From: Salvia splendens | Lineage: Eukaryota; Streptophyta; Magnoliopsida; Lamiales; Lamiaceae | DNA length: 64,000 nt | Assembly: GCF_004379255.2 (NCBI RefSeq) | Contig: NC_056041.1 | Span: forward strand, 3,720,001 to 3,784,000 | Direction: 5' to 3' | Shown: piece after piece, positions 35,375-48,126 of the stretch | Layout of the letters: each line of letters begins with the position of its first letter | Position numbering within the stretch: the stretch's first letter is position 1 | The notes under the pieces: generated by a model | The model's database searches: none | The model's input: the letters and a program-made list of their open reading frames with translations, nothing else | Told to the model about the DNA's origin: nothing | Made by a program: the position numbers and the translations under genes

Positions 35375-38300
35375 ATGGGGACCGCCACAGCGTTAGCGCC
35401 GGGGCTGTCACGGAAACTGAAGAAGGTGCTAGAGACTCGCACTGATAGTCCCGATCTGCTCGCCTCACTCAACACCATCTCCACATTTTATTCCGAGAAC
35501 ACACCTCACGCCCGCCGGAATCTCCGATCCACCATCGAGAAGCGCGGCCTCTCTATTAACGAGGAGTTCCTGGAAGCCTCCTCCTCCGCCCAACAGGTAC
35601 ACTCTGCCTGAACCCCTAACGAACAACCTATTGCTATTTGCTCCACAAATCTCTTGTTCGATCTGATCAATTTCTTTTATCATTACTCTGCGATCTGCTC
35701 AGTTGTACTACGCGCATTGTTGTTTATACCTTATTTTGTACGGCTGCATATGCAAACCATCCTGTTCAATCATATTGCTGTTGTTTAGAGCTTGATCGAT
35801 GTTCATTTGCTAATTGCTCGTTTATATACCGAATGCCTTTTGTTTTATGGATAACGGACTAAAATCAGCATGAGTATAGTTTGATTGAATTTTGTTTTGA
35901 ACACAGTGAGGTTGTTTATCAGATGCTCTACTGATATTTGGAGCTCATACTTCAAATTGCATGGCTACCCTTTACAAAGATTTCATTTGGCTGTAACTTT
36001 ATAATTCTTTGATTATTTGCATGAAATTTTCTCACCAAAAATGAACTGATAATAATAACAATGCAATTGGTTAGACAAACCTTTATTATGATATCGATAT
36101 TTGTGGCACTATGTCAGTTGTTATACCTTGGTACTCTCCATAGAATAAGTGAAATTGATTTATAATAGATTATGTATATATTTTGCTATCTCCCCCCTTA
36201 TTTCTTGGTGTCCACTCTTTTGGGTTGAAAAATAATTATACTGTGTTTCAATGAGTTTTTAGGCCTTGGATCGTGTCGAGGAAGAGGTGAATGCCCTGGC
36301 TGAATGTTGCGATAAGTATGCATTCTTTCTTGTTTATCCTATATGCTGGTTTCTTTGTGTTTATCATGTTTTAGTGTATAGCTTCACAAATATAAAAAGT
36401 GTATTCCGTTGAATATCCTACTTGTTGCGTTTTAGTGTATAGCTGCACAAATATAAAAAGTGTATTCCATTGAATATCCTACTTGTTGCTTGCCGGACAT
36501 AGTACTTTCCCCTTAAAAGGTTCTGATATAAAATCTCTTAAAACGTATAGTAATATTAACTATCTCTTTGCCTATCCCTAAAGCATGTAAGTTATGTAGA
36601 ATAGTAAAATATAGATATAAGTGGAAAAGTAAATAGACATAGTAGAGAAAGTAGTAGTGTATTTGGTGTTTTTTATTACTCAACACATGCCACATATATA
36701 TAGTACAAAACACTAAGCTAGGCTATGTCACATCACCGATGTGGGACAGAATACTAATATTCTTAACACTCCCCCTCAAGCTGGAACATCTATATTGGCC
36801 AGCTTGGTGCAAAGTTCTCAAAAATGTTTTTCCTCAAACATCGGCAGCAATAGTAGTAGCCGAAACTATAGGGCAGTAGTAGTTGCAGCTGTTGCATAAG
36901 TAGAGCTGCAAGGCAGAGTAGTAGTAGCTGTAGCAGAGTAGCAGCTATAGGGCAATAGTAGCAGATGCAGAGCAGTAACTGTAGCAGATGCATGGTAGTT
37001 AGTGTCAGCTGTAGCAGAGTAGCAACTGTAGCAGAAGTAGCAGATGCAGGGTAGTGACAATTGTAGCAGAGTAGCAACTGTAGAGCAGAAGTAGTAGATG
37101 CATCGTAGTAGTGACAGTTGTAGCAGAGTAGCAACTGTAGCCGGAGGACAATGGTAGGAGGAGTAGAATAATAACTGCTGACAAGAGTGCTGACAAGAGC
37201 GCAGGTAGATAAAAGGCAAGCAAGAGCGCAGGTAGATAATAGCGCAGAGCAACGGAGCAGGAGTAGAACAGCAGGCAAATAATAGCGCAGAATGCAGCAA
37301 CGTAAAACCCTAGTTTGGGCAGATTAGCGGACTAGCAGAGTAGAGCATAACAGAGCCGTAATTTCGAGAAGAGTGGTATATCAGAACCATTATTTCGGGT
37401 AGAGTAGTAGAACATAACACTCATAATTTCGGGTAGAGTAGATCAGAGTAGGAACGGAAGAGCACGCAGTGGCAGAAACCCTAATTTCGTTTTTTTTGTG
37501 TGTGGAAACCCTATTTTTCTAGAGACGGATTCGAATCCGCTCTGATACCATGTAGAACAGTAAAATATAGATATAAGCGAAAAAGTAAATAGACATAGTA
37601 AGTAGTAGTGTATTTGGTGTTTTTTATTACTAAACACATGCCACATATATATAGTACAAAACACTAAGCTAGACTATGTCACATCACTGATGTAGGACAT
37701 AATACTAATATTCTTAACAAGTTATACAAAATCAAGTAAAATACGCTCCCTTCAATGTGCTTTGTCATAATTTAGTAAAGTATGCTACATTGAGTGTGCT
37801 TTTGATCTTGAAACGTAAAGAATTAGTAAAACACATAGATGTGATAGATTTGTTATGAGCTGATTTCAATATGTTTTACAATTGATTCAATATGTTTTAC
37901 AATTGATTCAATATGTTTCCTCTGCTTATGTTTGTTATGAGCTGATTTCATTATTTTCTTTGTACTGCCTATAGTATTTGAGCTTTATGAAAAGTTTTTG
38001 ACTTTGAATGTGATGCATGGCGTTCTTGGAATTCACATGTGAAAGAAGGATCAAAATTGGTATCTGTGTGACTTTATTATTTCTTCTTAATGTAGGATCG
38101 CAAAGGCTTTAGGCAACTGTAATGCTACAACTGGTGATATAATCAGTACAACGGAGAGGCTCAAACAGGAGCTTGAAAATACTACACAGAGGCAAGAGAT
38201 AGCGTCATGCTTTCTTCGTGATTATCAGCTCTCTAATGATGAGGTATTGTCTGAATCGTATTTGTTCTAGCCTTAATTTTGAAGTCCATTTTAGTCATGT

Positions 38301-41300
38301 TTCACTGACATATCGAGATTTTCCTTTCTCTAGATAAATGCACTACGTGAGGAGGACCTGACTGAAAACTTTTTTAAAGCACTTGCTCATGTTCATGAAA
38401 TCCATGCGAACTGCAAAGTGTTGCTACGGACTCACCATCAGGTTCATCATCAATGCCTCTCTGCTTCTTATCTTCTCCTCCTGCCAGACACTCTTGTATA
38501 TAAAGACACATGCATACACACTAACACATCTTACATTTGCTTTTATCGTTAGTATAAAGAAGTAACACCATATTTTATTTGTTCACTTGTGTTTCCCTGC
38601 ATCTCTTCGTTTACCTTTTAGTCTTACACTCTTACTTAAGTAATGATGTTGACATTTCAAAACTAATTAATCTTTCTTGATTTTATGCTCATCATTTGCT
38701 AAAGCATATGGAATTTGATGGCAGCTATCCTTGCACTATAACCTGTTTGAGGGAATGAACCATAAGACCTGATGAATAACTGGATCTGGATCACTCATTT
38801 TTTTACATTTGGTTTCTTTAATGACTTCTTTTCCATTTCTAACTACCAACAGCGGTAGAGATTTGACCTCAGCAGTCATAATCCTTCATGAGTTAATTAA
38901 TTCAGCTCTTTCCATCATTCCATCCTAGCATTATAGGTTCATTTTCATTTGTGTAGAGGTTTAGACAAGAATTGAACAGTGAACAAAAATGAACGTAGTA
39001 TCATAATAACAGTGTGCCAGTTTATTTTTTATATGAATATACATGAAACAAAATGCTTTCTGAACCATCTGGCTCGCAAAAGTTGTAGCTCAGAAGCAAG
39101 TACTCTTAGAACAGGAAAAAGGAACAATGAAACTGGGCAGAAGACCATTTCCTTTTCTAGTGGTTCTCATCACCTGAAATCCTTATATTTTCATTTATGC
39201 TGTTGCATTCTCAAATCTTAACACATGTTTTTATAATCCTGAATTAATTTGAAGACTATTTGCAGCGAGCAGGTCTTGAGCTTATGGATATGATGGCTGT
39301 CTACCAAGAAGGGGCATACGAACGATTATGCAGGTAAATTTAATGTCAGTTTGAAGGTGACCATGAATGAAAAATGAAAAAAGAACAAAAAAATTTCATG
39401 CTTGGGAATCTGGGATGTATGAGATATGCTAGAACATTGACATGCATTATAGATTGCACAATCATATTGTTGTCAGAAAATTGCATAAGAGTTGGAGTTT
39501 TCCATGTGGTTTAAGCAAACTAATTTCCTCTCTGCTCTTTTAATGCTTTGGGAAATCCACTTAGATGTTGGCATAAATTTTCACTGTATACTGATGTCCA
39601 TCATCAACTTTTTTTTTGTTTCCCTTTTTAGAGGCAATACACCCCGTGGTGTACAACTTTCACCTTCGCAGGGTACCCTGCTGAGAAAATATCTGTCCAA
39701 CATTTCCTTTTTTTAGAACTTTATGCACCCCTCCCATTTACATAATAATGTATCCATAAAGCTGATAGGTTTTTTCAGCTTTTTATAGTCCTTGCGACTA
39801 AAGAAGGCTTGTCTTCCCATAATCTGAGTCATCTGACTTGTAGTCAGTCCTCTAGGCTGATAATTGAGCAAAATATATCTGTATCAGCATTTTATACTAT
39901 GATGACACGTATAACTATGATGGAAAATAGATATGAGTAAAAAATACGTTTGTGTATTACTCTTTTTATCACCAGAATATAATAGATGCAAATCATGCAA
40001 TAATTGCATGTTTACTAGACTGTTTCCTGGGCAAAAATTATGGGCATATCACCTGTTATTCTATCTAGGTGGGTCCAAGCTGAGTGTAGGAGACTTGGGG
40101 ATGTTGACAATCCTGAAGTTGGTGAGCTCCTAAAAACTGCGGTCAGATGCCTTAAAGCAAGGCCAGTTCTTTTCAAGTACTGTGCAGAAGAGGTAATTGT
40201 TTATTGATTCAACACATTACAGAAACCCATTAGGAATGCATTTCCTACATTTATTTGTTACACATAATTTGGTGTATAGGTAGCAAATATGAGGCATAAT
40301 GCACTCTTCAGAAGATTTATTAGTGCCCTCACTCGTGGGGGACCTGGTGGACTACCTAGGCCAATTGAAGTTCATGCTCATGACCCTTTAAGATATGTTG
40401 GAGATATGCTGGGATGGTTGCATCAGGTATACGTCTGTATTCATTTTGGGTCAAAATGGTGATTTTGTCTTTCCAGTTAGGAACTTATTCTTCATTTTGG
40501 CTATGTGACAGGCATTGGCATCTGAAAGAGAACTTGTTCTTGCATTGCTTTATCCTGATTCAACTGTAGATACTGGATCAATTGCTCAGAGATTTTCCAA
40601 TGATAGTGATGTAGGAAAGACAGAAACAGAAACAGACTTGACATTTGTTCTGGACAGGATCTTTGAGGGAGTCTGCCGTCCATTTAAAGTGAGAGTTGAA
40701 CAAGTTTTGCAGTCTCAACCAAACCTTATAGTTTCATATAAGCTCAATAATACACTGGAGTTTTACAGCCATACTGTGAGTATATTCCACTTCAACAATG
40801 TTATATAATTATATATTCAATTTCTTCATTTCCATTCTCTGTTCTTTAACTCAACTTGTTATCTGCAGATATCAGATCTGCTGGGGAGAGAAACAGCTCT
40901 GTGTAATACACTTTGGGCTCTTAAGGACGCTGCTCAGAAAACTGTCTTCGACATACTAAAAGCTCGAGGAGAGAAACTGTTACGTTATCCTCCCTTAGTT
41001 TCTGTTGATCTTTCTCCACCTCAAGCACTGAGAGAAGGAGTTTCACTGCTTCTTGAAATAATTGAGACATATGATAGTATGATGGTTCCCATGTCAGGCA
41101 AAGATCCGGCATTTGAACCTGTCATATCTGCTTTGTTAGATCCTATTATTCAGGTCTGTCCCATGAGTATGTGATGACATCTCTTTCTCAGCATGTCTTT
41201 CTTTTAGTATGAACTGGAAAAGCAGAATCATGTTAGTACTTCTAAATCTATCTAAGTTGATTCCGTAGTTTATACTCATGCTATTTCAATATCCACCTCT

Positions 41301-42571
41301 TTCATGCTTCACTTGATTTGAGTTGCAGCATATGCATGTCTTATATGTCTTTTGGCCATATGCATGTGAATGTTTTTACAGTAGGGTTGAACTCCAGTCA
41401 CTCCACTAAGATCTTGTAAGGCTAGAATTGAATCTGTCACTTGTAGTGTCATGTTCAAAATCTATATTTTAGATACCACCTTACCCATTAGGAAATTTCT
41501 TGTCGGTGTGATTTTGATGTTATAGTTACTGATGGAGCCTTGGTTAAAGATTTGATTTGACCGAGTGCTATATTTTTATCTTGGTCGTTATTTCAGATGT
41601 GTGAACAAGCAGCTGAGGCACACAAGTCGAAGGGGATTCAGCCATCAAGGAGAAATAGTAGAGTCAGTACAGACCCAGCTCAACCCCGCAGATCATCTAT
41701 AGATGCTCTTCTGGATAACAGCAACTCTGTCCTTTCATCTCAGGTATTTATTGACTGTTTAAATTTCAAATGTTTTACCTCTGAATTTTCAAGCATAAAA
41801 TGGCTATATATATTAATAGGTTATCATTTATTCGTTTATCACTGTGTTTATCTCAGCTGTACACCTCCTTGCATAAGGATGCATTTGTAAACTGATATCA
41901 TATCCATTTTGGCATGGAAATATATTCGTGCAACTTTTCTAGAATTTGTAGTGTGGTTTATATATGAATGTACTTCAAGATGATGATGCATCTTTAGTTT
42001 GAAAAATGACGACTGGTGCTCTCTCTGGACATGATATTTTGTCATGCAGACCCGCGAAGCACCTTCAAGGATATTCCTGATCAACTGCTTATGCGCCATC
42101 CGGCAACCATTGCTAGGACATGATGTTGCTTCTGAATACGTGAAGAAGCTCGGAGCACTGATAGAAAACCACCTTCACAGCCTTGTAGAAAAGGAAGTTG
42201 ATAGAGTCTTGCGACAATGTGGTTTGTCAAACAAGATGTCTCATTTCCACAATTCTTTGAATGACGTAGGTGCAGACTCCATCCCCAGCCAGCCACTGGC
42301 TGAGATGGAAGACATGATGCCTGCTGCCCTTTCAGACTGTCTAAAGGCCTTCTTTGGGCTTGTTTTGGGAAGTGAAAGCTCGTTGCCTGAGTTTGAGCAG
42401 ATACAGGCTCCGAGTCTGCGTTCAGAAGCTTGCTCTCAGCTGTCTAGATCACTTTCTGAGGCATATGAAGTCATCTACAAGGGAATCATGGACCCGAAAA
42501 ACGGGTATCCAGATCCAAGGTCGCTCGCGAGGCATCCTCCCGATCAAATACGAACCATTTTGGGGATTTGA
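35375..42571 (+). CDS. COG6: Conserved oligomeric Golgi complex subunit 6
   Basis: Eleven coding exons: 35375-35596, 36263-36315, 38096-38243, 38334-38441, 39266-39333, 40069-40192, 40280-40426, 40512-40775, 40869-41153, 41597-41743 and 42050-42571. All junctions are GT-AG and in phase, giving 695 residues, close to plant COG6 (about 680). The N-terminal third is helical and coiled-coil ([40 protein letters not shown]). The conserved C-terminal part has [43 protein letters not shown] and the terminal [15 protein letters not shown]6 belongs to lobe B of the COG complex, which tethers vesicles in retrograde traffic at the Golgi and so keeps glycosylation enzymes in place. No breaks are seen. 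Intron 2 is 1.8 kb because of a TRIM insertion. Confidence 0.94.
36595..37719 (-). mobile_element. TRIM (terminal-repeat retrotransposon in miniature) in COG6 intron 2
   Basis: Terminal repeats 36595-36768 (174 bp) and 37551-37719 (169 bp), both TGTAGAA...CTTAACA, are flanked by the 5-bp duplication AGTTA (36590-36594 and 37720-37724). Reading minus, TGGTATCAGAGC abuts the repeat at 37550, a perfect initiator-Met tRNA primer site. A purine tract, CTTGAGGGGGAG, precedes the other repeat at 36769. The 782-bp interior has no gag or pol. It is largely a degenerate array of GTAGCAGAGTAGCAACTGTAG-like units (about 36850-37150), which create long spurious ORFs on the minus strand. The repeats differ at a few bases and one 5-bp indel, so it is older than the 14.6-kb element. 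Confidence 0.92.
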
Positions 42572-43564
42572 AGCTGCTGAGCATGCCTCTCATTATGTAG
42601 TTGCACCCTTTTCTTTGTCGATGTTTCCAAGTTTTTGTATACTCAATTACTGACATTTCTGTAAACCTAGTTATACCTCAATGAATTGAGTTTTACTAAT
42701 TGTGATGACTATTGATCTATCTGTCTCAAAACTCTTTTTGGATTGATAAATTAATAAATTAATTATTGAACACTAATGACGGTGGTTATGTTGGAATGGA
42801 CGGCCAAACTATGTATTTTATCGACATGTATGCAATCGTGTCAATCGAATTGACTAGGATAAAAGTTAGTACTCCATAATTTAGGATATTTTGTGAATTT
42901 GTTATCGACTTAGGTATATTGGAGTTCGGTATATCCTAGATTTCTATTTCAGTAACTCATTTCACTAATTTTTAAACTAACCTTGTTCCGCATTTTTTAA
43001 AACTCAAGCAACAGAAAGTAAGGTGTTTATCAGGGATGGCAAGTTATTACCGCCACTCAGAATAATGAAAAATTTCAGCAACATAGACAGAGGGTGGATT
43101 TGATCGATCCCTAACGTGCCAAATTTGGCCGACCAAACAAAGGTTATGGGGTCTACGTTGCCAAATAAGGCAGGGGTCTAAACAGACATTTCACTTGTGT
43201 AGCTGAATCCTCTGATAATATTAAATAAGTATTAAAAAAGAAATAGAAAAGGCGAGGAGACGACACGTGATAGGACAAAAAGAATTACAGAGAATCTGGG
43301 CCGTCGATGGGGCTGCTCTTGAAGTACTATTTCTTTCTTCACTGTCAAAGCAAATTCTCACTCACTTCTCAATTCAATTCACTTCTATTCATTTCCTTGA
43401 TTCTTTGAATCTTCCCAAATCCACCATTAATTAACCCCTCGCGAGTAATCCAATTCTGGCCACCCTCACATCCGGTTCACGCAAATCCAAATCTCTGCGT
43501 TGTTGCACTCATTGTGTGCGAGGAGAGTAGGGCCGGGTGGTTTTGGAATGACATTTGTGTTGCA
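42572..43564. other. COG6 3' UTR and promoter/leader of the WAT1-related gene
   Basis: COG6 and the next gene are head-to-tail. No other gene seen. An ACACGTGA G-box-type site is near 43263, and a pyrimidine-rich leader (TTCTCACTCACTTCTC) near 43350 probably lies in the transcript start region. Confidence 0.4.
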
Positions 43565-46500
43565 ATGAAGGCGATGGCTAATGGCGGCGACATCCGGAGG
43601 GCGCACATGGCCATGGCCTTGGTCCAGCTCTTCAACGGCGGCTACCACGTCATCACCAAGGTTGCGCTCAACGTCGGCGTCAATCAGCTCGTTTTCTGCG
43701 TCTACCGAGACCTCCTCGCGCTCTCCATCCTCGCCCCAATCGCTTACGCCCGTGAGAAGTCAGTGCTTTTCCTTTCCTTTTGTTTCTGATGGTATCTTTT
43801 GTTTGGTTGGATCATTGACTTCGTTGTCACTGCTCGATTGCTGCTAGTTCTCGATCCAACTCTTTCTCATTGTGTGAATTGGATTGGGAATTGAAGGGGA
43901 GATGTATGAGTGAGTTATTTGTTGTTCATTGGTTGGATTGGATAGTTGTGTGATTCGGCTGTTTGGTGTCTTCATGATTATTAGGACTATTACTGCACTT
44001 TCCGTCTATTTTATACAAATTTGATTTGTGCATAGTTTTGTGTTCACTGATTTCTTAGTGAATGTTATTAGGAGATTTATGTGTCACAGTATCATTCTGC
44101 CAAATGTGGAAATAATGCTAAAGGTATTGTTATTATACATGAAGGATCTAATGATGATGGGGCGGTGATCCATATGCTTCATCACATTTTAGGTGATAAT
44201 CATATACTATTGTTTTGGGATAAAAGAAAACATGTTTTTCCGTTCTAAATTGCTTTTTTTTTGAGTCAGTTAATTGTTTCCTTCTTTTGTTCGTTTTCCG
44301 TTAGAATCCGCTGGCAATTCAAAATGCTAGGTTTCTTGTTTTTGCAGAAGGATAAGACTGCCACTTAATAGACGCCTTATAGCGACCTTCTTCTTTCTTG
44401 GTTTGACTGGGTGAGTGGATATCTTCATTTTTTTGAGCTTGCCCTTTCGAACTGCTTACTTAGTTGACTAACTAATAGTGTGCTTATGTTTCTTGTTTGT
44501 CATTTTGCTATTGGATTAGTATTTTTGGGAACCAACTTCTGTTTCTCGTTGGTCTTGGCTACACGAATCCAAGTTATGCTGCAGCCATACAGCCTGCTAT
44601 TCCAGTCTTCACATTCATATTGGCTCTAATGATGGGGTCAGTTACTAAGATCTATATCTAGTCCTTTTGCTCAGTTGAAACCATACTTGTAGAATGCCAT
44701 TCTTACATGCAGCTATATTTGCAGTACAGAAACTCTGAATTTACAGAAGACTGAAGGCCAAGCAAAGTTGGGAGGAACTCTTGTTTGTGTTTCTGGTGCT
44801 ATTCTTATGGCTATGTTCCGTGGCCCAGCTGTGTTTGGATACAAGGAATTAGATTTTGCTGCACATAGTGAAATAAGTGCCAAGGGTCAGCCAGAACCAG
44901 CTGGCTGGATAATGTCTACTCTTATTGATTTGGGGTTCGATAATTGGCACCTTGGAGTTTTATGCTTAATTGGGAACTGCATGTGTATGGCTACTTATCT
45001 GGCAATTCAGGTAGTGGGCACCATGCTTGATATCTAATATTATATCTGAATCTACTCCAATTCATTTCTCAGGAGTTAATTGGATTAAATTTGACTAAAC
45101 TCAGTGTTCCCTTACTTGGCTGTATCTTAATTCTTAATGATTGGCATTATGTTTATGTTCTTATTTTTAATTTCTTTATCTGAGCTGTGTGGATGTGAAA
45201 GTTGAGTGCTTTTGTTGAATCATTCAAAAACTTTAAGCTACAAGCTGTTTTCCTTAGTGCATGTGTACTTATGATTCATTCGCCAGTTCTATAGCCTAGG
45301 TATTCAAAATTGTTATGAAGAGAAATGCTATCAAGTATCAACCAATAATCCATCGATACCCCCAATATTAATATTTTCGGTTTCTTAAGATGTAGTAATA
45401 TTCTTGTAAGCTTATGTTTATCAAGCAATTTGTTTCTACGCATAACATTACTCTTCAGTTTCTTCTGACATTGTTGGTCTATCTGCACGGCTTCAATAAC
45501 TCAAACGAGATGTTTACGGTGTTTCACTTGTATTTTCTGCACAGGCTCCACTTTTAGCCAAGTATCCCGCAAGTATATCAGTGACAGCATATTCCTACTT
45601 TTTTGGTGCTCTGTTTATGGTAATGACTGCCTTTTTTGTGACAAATGAATCAACAGACTGGAGTCTCACACGATCTGAAGCTTTTGCTGTATTATATGCT
45701 GTAAGTATTTTCATGGTTCGGCTTTTCATTTATTTTTCCTGTGCGCTTGGTGAAGTAAAACAATCCTTATTACTTGGTTCTTCTGTATTAAACAATGCAT
45801 AAAATTTATGTTCATAACCATTGGGCCACAACAGCACGGTATACGCCAGTAGAACATAAACTATAGTTTCTGAAGCGGTTTAGTTGCCGCAGGAGGGTCT
45901 GACTATGGTTCTAAACTCTCGAGAATTGGTCATTTAAGCAAATAACAACTAATCTGGTGATACATGTTACTAATGTTCATTTGTATGAGAAGAGTGAATC
46001 TCAGTTCAACTTACGCTTAATATTAGATTAAATACTTGGAAAGATAAAAAATGACGGAGATCCTTCTGGTTTTATATTTTTAACTGAATCACTTAGATCT
46101 TTTGGTATTAAAGTTAGTTTAAAACAACATATTTATTTTCATGTTTCTTTTGTTCCTTAAGAAGTAAGAACCTGGTTTCTGTAGGGAATCGTAGCATCTG
46201 CATTGAACTATGGACTTTTGACATGGTCAAATAAAACCCTTGGTCCGGCCATGGTTGCACTGTACAATCCGCTTCAACCTGCAGCCTCAGCTTTTCTGTC
46301 AAGAATGTTCCTTGGAAGTCCGATTTACTTAGGAAGGTTACACCCCAATCCTTTCCATAATTCTTTCTCTGAGTATTGCACGACATTTTTCTAATTTATC
46401 CCTACAGTCAGTATGTGGCTAAGCTGTTCCTCTGTCTTTCGAAACAGCATTTTGGGAGGATTTCTGATTATAGCCGGGCTTTATTTGGTAACCTGGGCAT

Positions 46501-46658
46501 CCTACAGAGAAAGACAGGTACCCCTGTTAAGTTCTCCTCACACATCTTGGTCACCTGAGGCCCTTGTTGACCAGGATTTGCCAATCAACAAGATCTCCTA
46601 CCAGCTAGGTAACATGTTCTCCGGATCGTCGACTTCTATACCAAAGATTGTGGATTAG
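43565..46658 (+). CDS. WAT1-related (EamA / MtN21-type) membrane transporter, At4g19185-like
   Basis: Seven exons: 43565-43758, 44348-44410, 44520-44636, 44725-45010, 45545-45700, 46185-46336 and 46448-46658. All are in phase, giving 392 residues. Two EamA repeats of about five membrane helices each are visible. The first (about 15-135) contains [20 protein letters not shown] and [20 protein letters not shown]. The second (about 200-330) contains [40 protein letters not shown] and [20 protein letters not shown]. The wording is very close to Arabidopsis At4g19185. The family includes WAT1, a tonoplast auxin exporter, and UMAMIT amino-acid carriers; the substrate of this branch is unknown. Start: an in-frame ATG exists at 43514, but family similarity begins after 43565, so the second was chosen with moderate certainty. 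It lies next to the CCD4 array, as in Arabidopsis. Confidence 0.92.
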
Positions 46659-48126
46659 CTTAAAATTATGATACCATTATAGGTTTTCCTTTTGATGGAT
46701 GTCCATTGCATGGAAACCACAATTTTCAGAATATGTATATTGTACAATGTGTAACATTCGTTCGAACAGAATGTGCTCACTTTTTCGGTCTACTGTTTTA
46801 CCTGAATATGAATATGTTTTACTAGCCTGTTTCAACTTGAAAATTATACTCTCAACATGCGTATCTACTTTATCTAACATGATTTTGTTTTTGGAAATTT
46901 GGCATGAGAATAATTCGAATTTTTGGAGTTTGATGTAAAATTGGAATATATATTTGGAAAGCTCTCTACGAAATTTCTAATGTAATGGTATGTGGTGCAA
47001 AAAATCAAATTTAAACGATGTGATAATAATATTCAAGCTGCTTTCTGACAATTTCTTATGATGAAAATTCAATATTTTGGTTACGATTAGAAAATTAACA
47101 TCAAAGTTTTCTAATGATACATTTGAATTTAACGTCGGATTCCAGTTATTGGCTAGCTAACAAAATTTGGTTTATGCCAAATTCCAAGAGAAAAGAGTTC
47201 ATTATTTTCTGTCATGTGGTTTATGACAAATTCTGAAAAAAAGAGTTCTTGATTTCCAACCGAAGAAGAAATATTTTTGGTTAAAAACCAAAATATGTGG
47301 ACATTAATCCATATACTTTCAACAAATTAACATATTTTATTTATCACGACAGTGACAAAACATTAAATTCAAGGAAGAATATATTATCACCCATAGATAT
47401 TAAAGCTTATTAATGCTGATGCTTCGCCTACCAAATTTGATACATAAATCTAACAGGTTGGATATACATAGAATGAGTTATTATTAATTATCTGGGATTA
47501 GAATGATTCCTGCTTCCTCAGATTCAAGAATTAGAGGAGTGATATTTATTAATTTGGATTAATTTCATTCTTTTATAGTACTACGTACGTAATTATTAGA
47601 GAGATTTATAGTAAAAGTGCGAAGTAAGTATATAAAAAGTTCAATAGTGGTAGAATATAAAATCTACCAAAATCCCAACATGGCAATATACCCTTATCTA
47701 GGGTTTACTCATAATATTACAACACCTTGGATATGGTTTGTATAGATATAAAATATATTAGACATAATATCATTTCTCATTTATGTCCCTAGATGTAAAG
47801 TTATGGTGTTCTTTTACTTCTTTAATGTTGTATAATTGGGTCGCGACGTAATTATAATTTTCATTCCGAGTCTTCATTATCGATTCTTTACCAGGCCGTA
47901 TATTAGGAGAGTTGAACCGTATATGATCCTTTTCAATGACTTTATTTTATTTTTGAGCTAAGCAAGATAATCAACGAAACTACTTGCCTACGTTATTTTT
48001 TAGCTAAGCAAGAGTTCAAACGCACTCCGAATTAATCACACTTAATTATAACAGTATACTTGTACACAAATTATTAATAGAGTAGAAAATAGGTGATATT
48101 TATATTATAATAAAGTGCAGAATTAA
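46659..48126. other. Intergenic between WAT1-related gene and CCD4-A; no gene
   Basis: AT-rich sequence between two convergent genes. It holds the 3' UTRs of both, and no ORF or clear element is seen. Confidence 0.45.

Noticed and set aside
36790..37300. Two overlapping minus-strand ORFs of 144-162 residues in the TRIM
   Set aside because: They come from the degenerate GTAGCAGAGTAGCAACTGTAG array and have low-complexity composition, with no domain or splice context.
43514..43564. Upstream in-frame ATG for the WAT1-related gene
   Set aside because: It would add 17 residues ([17 protein letters not shown]) that do not resemble family N-termini. The downstream ATG precedes the conserved region closely. 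This is kept as an alternative only.
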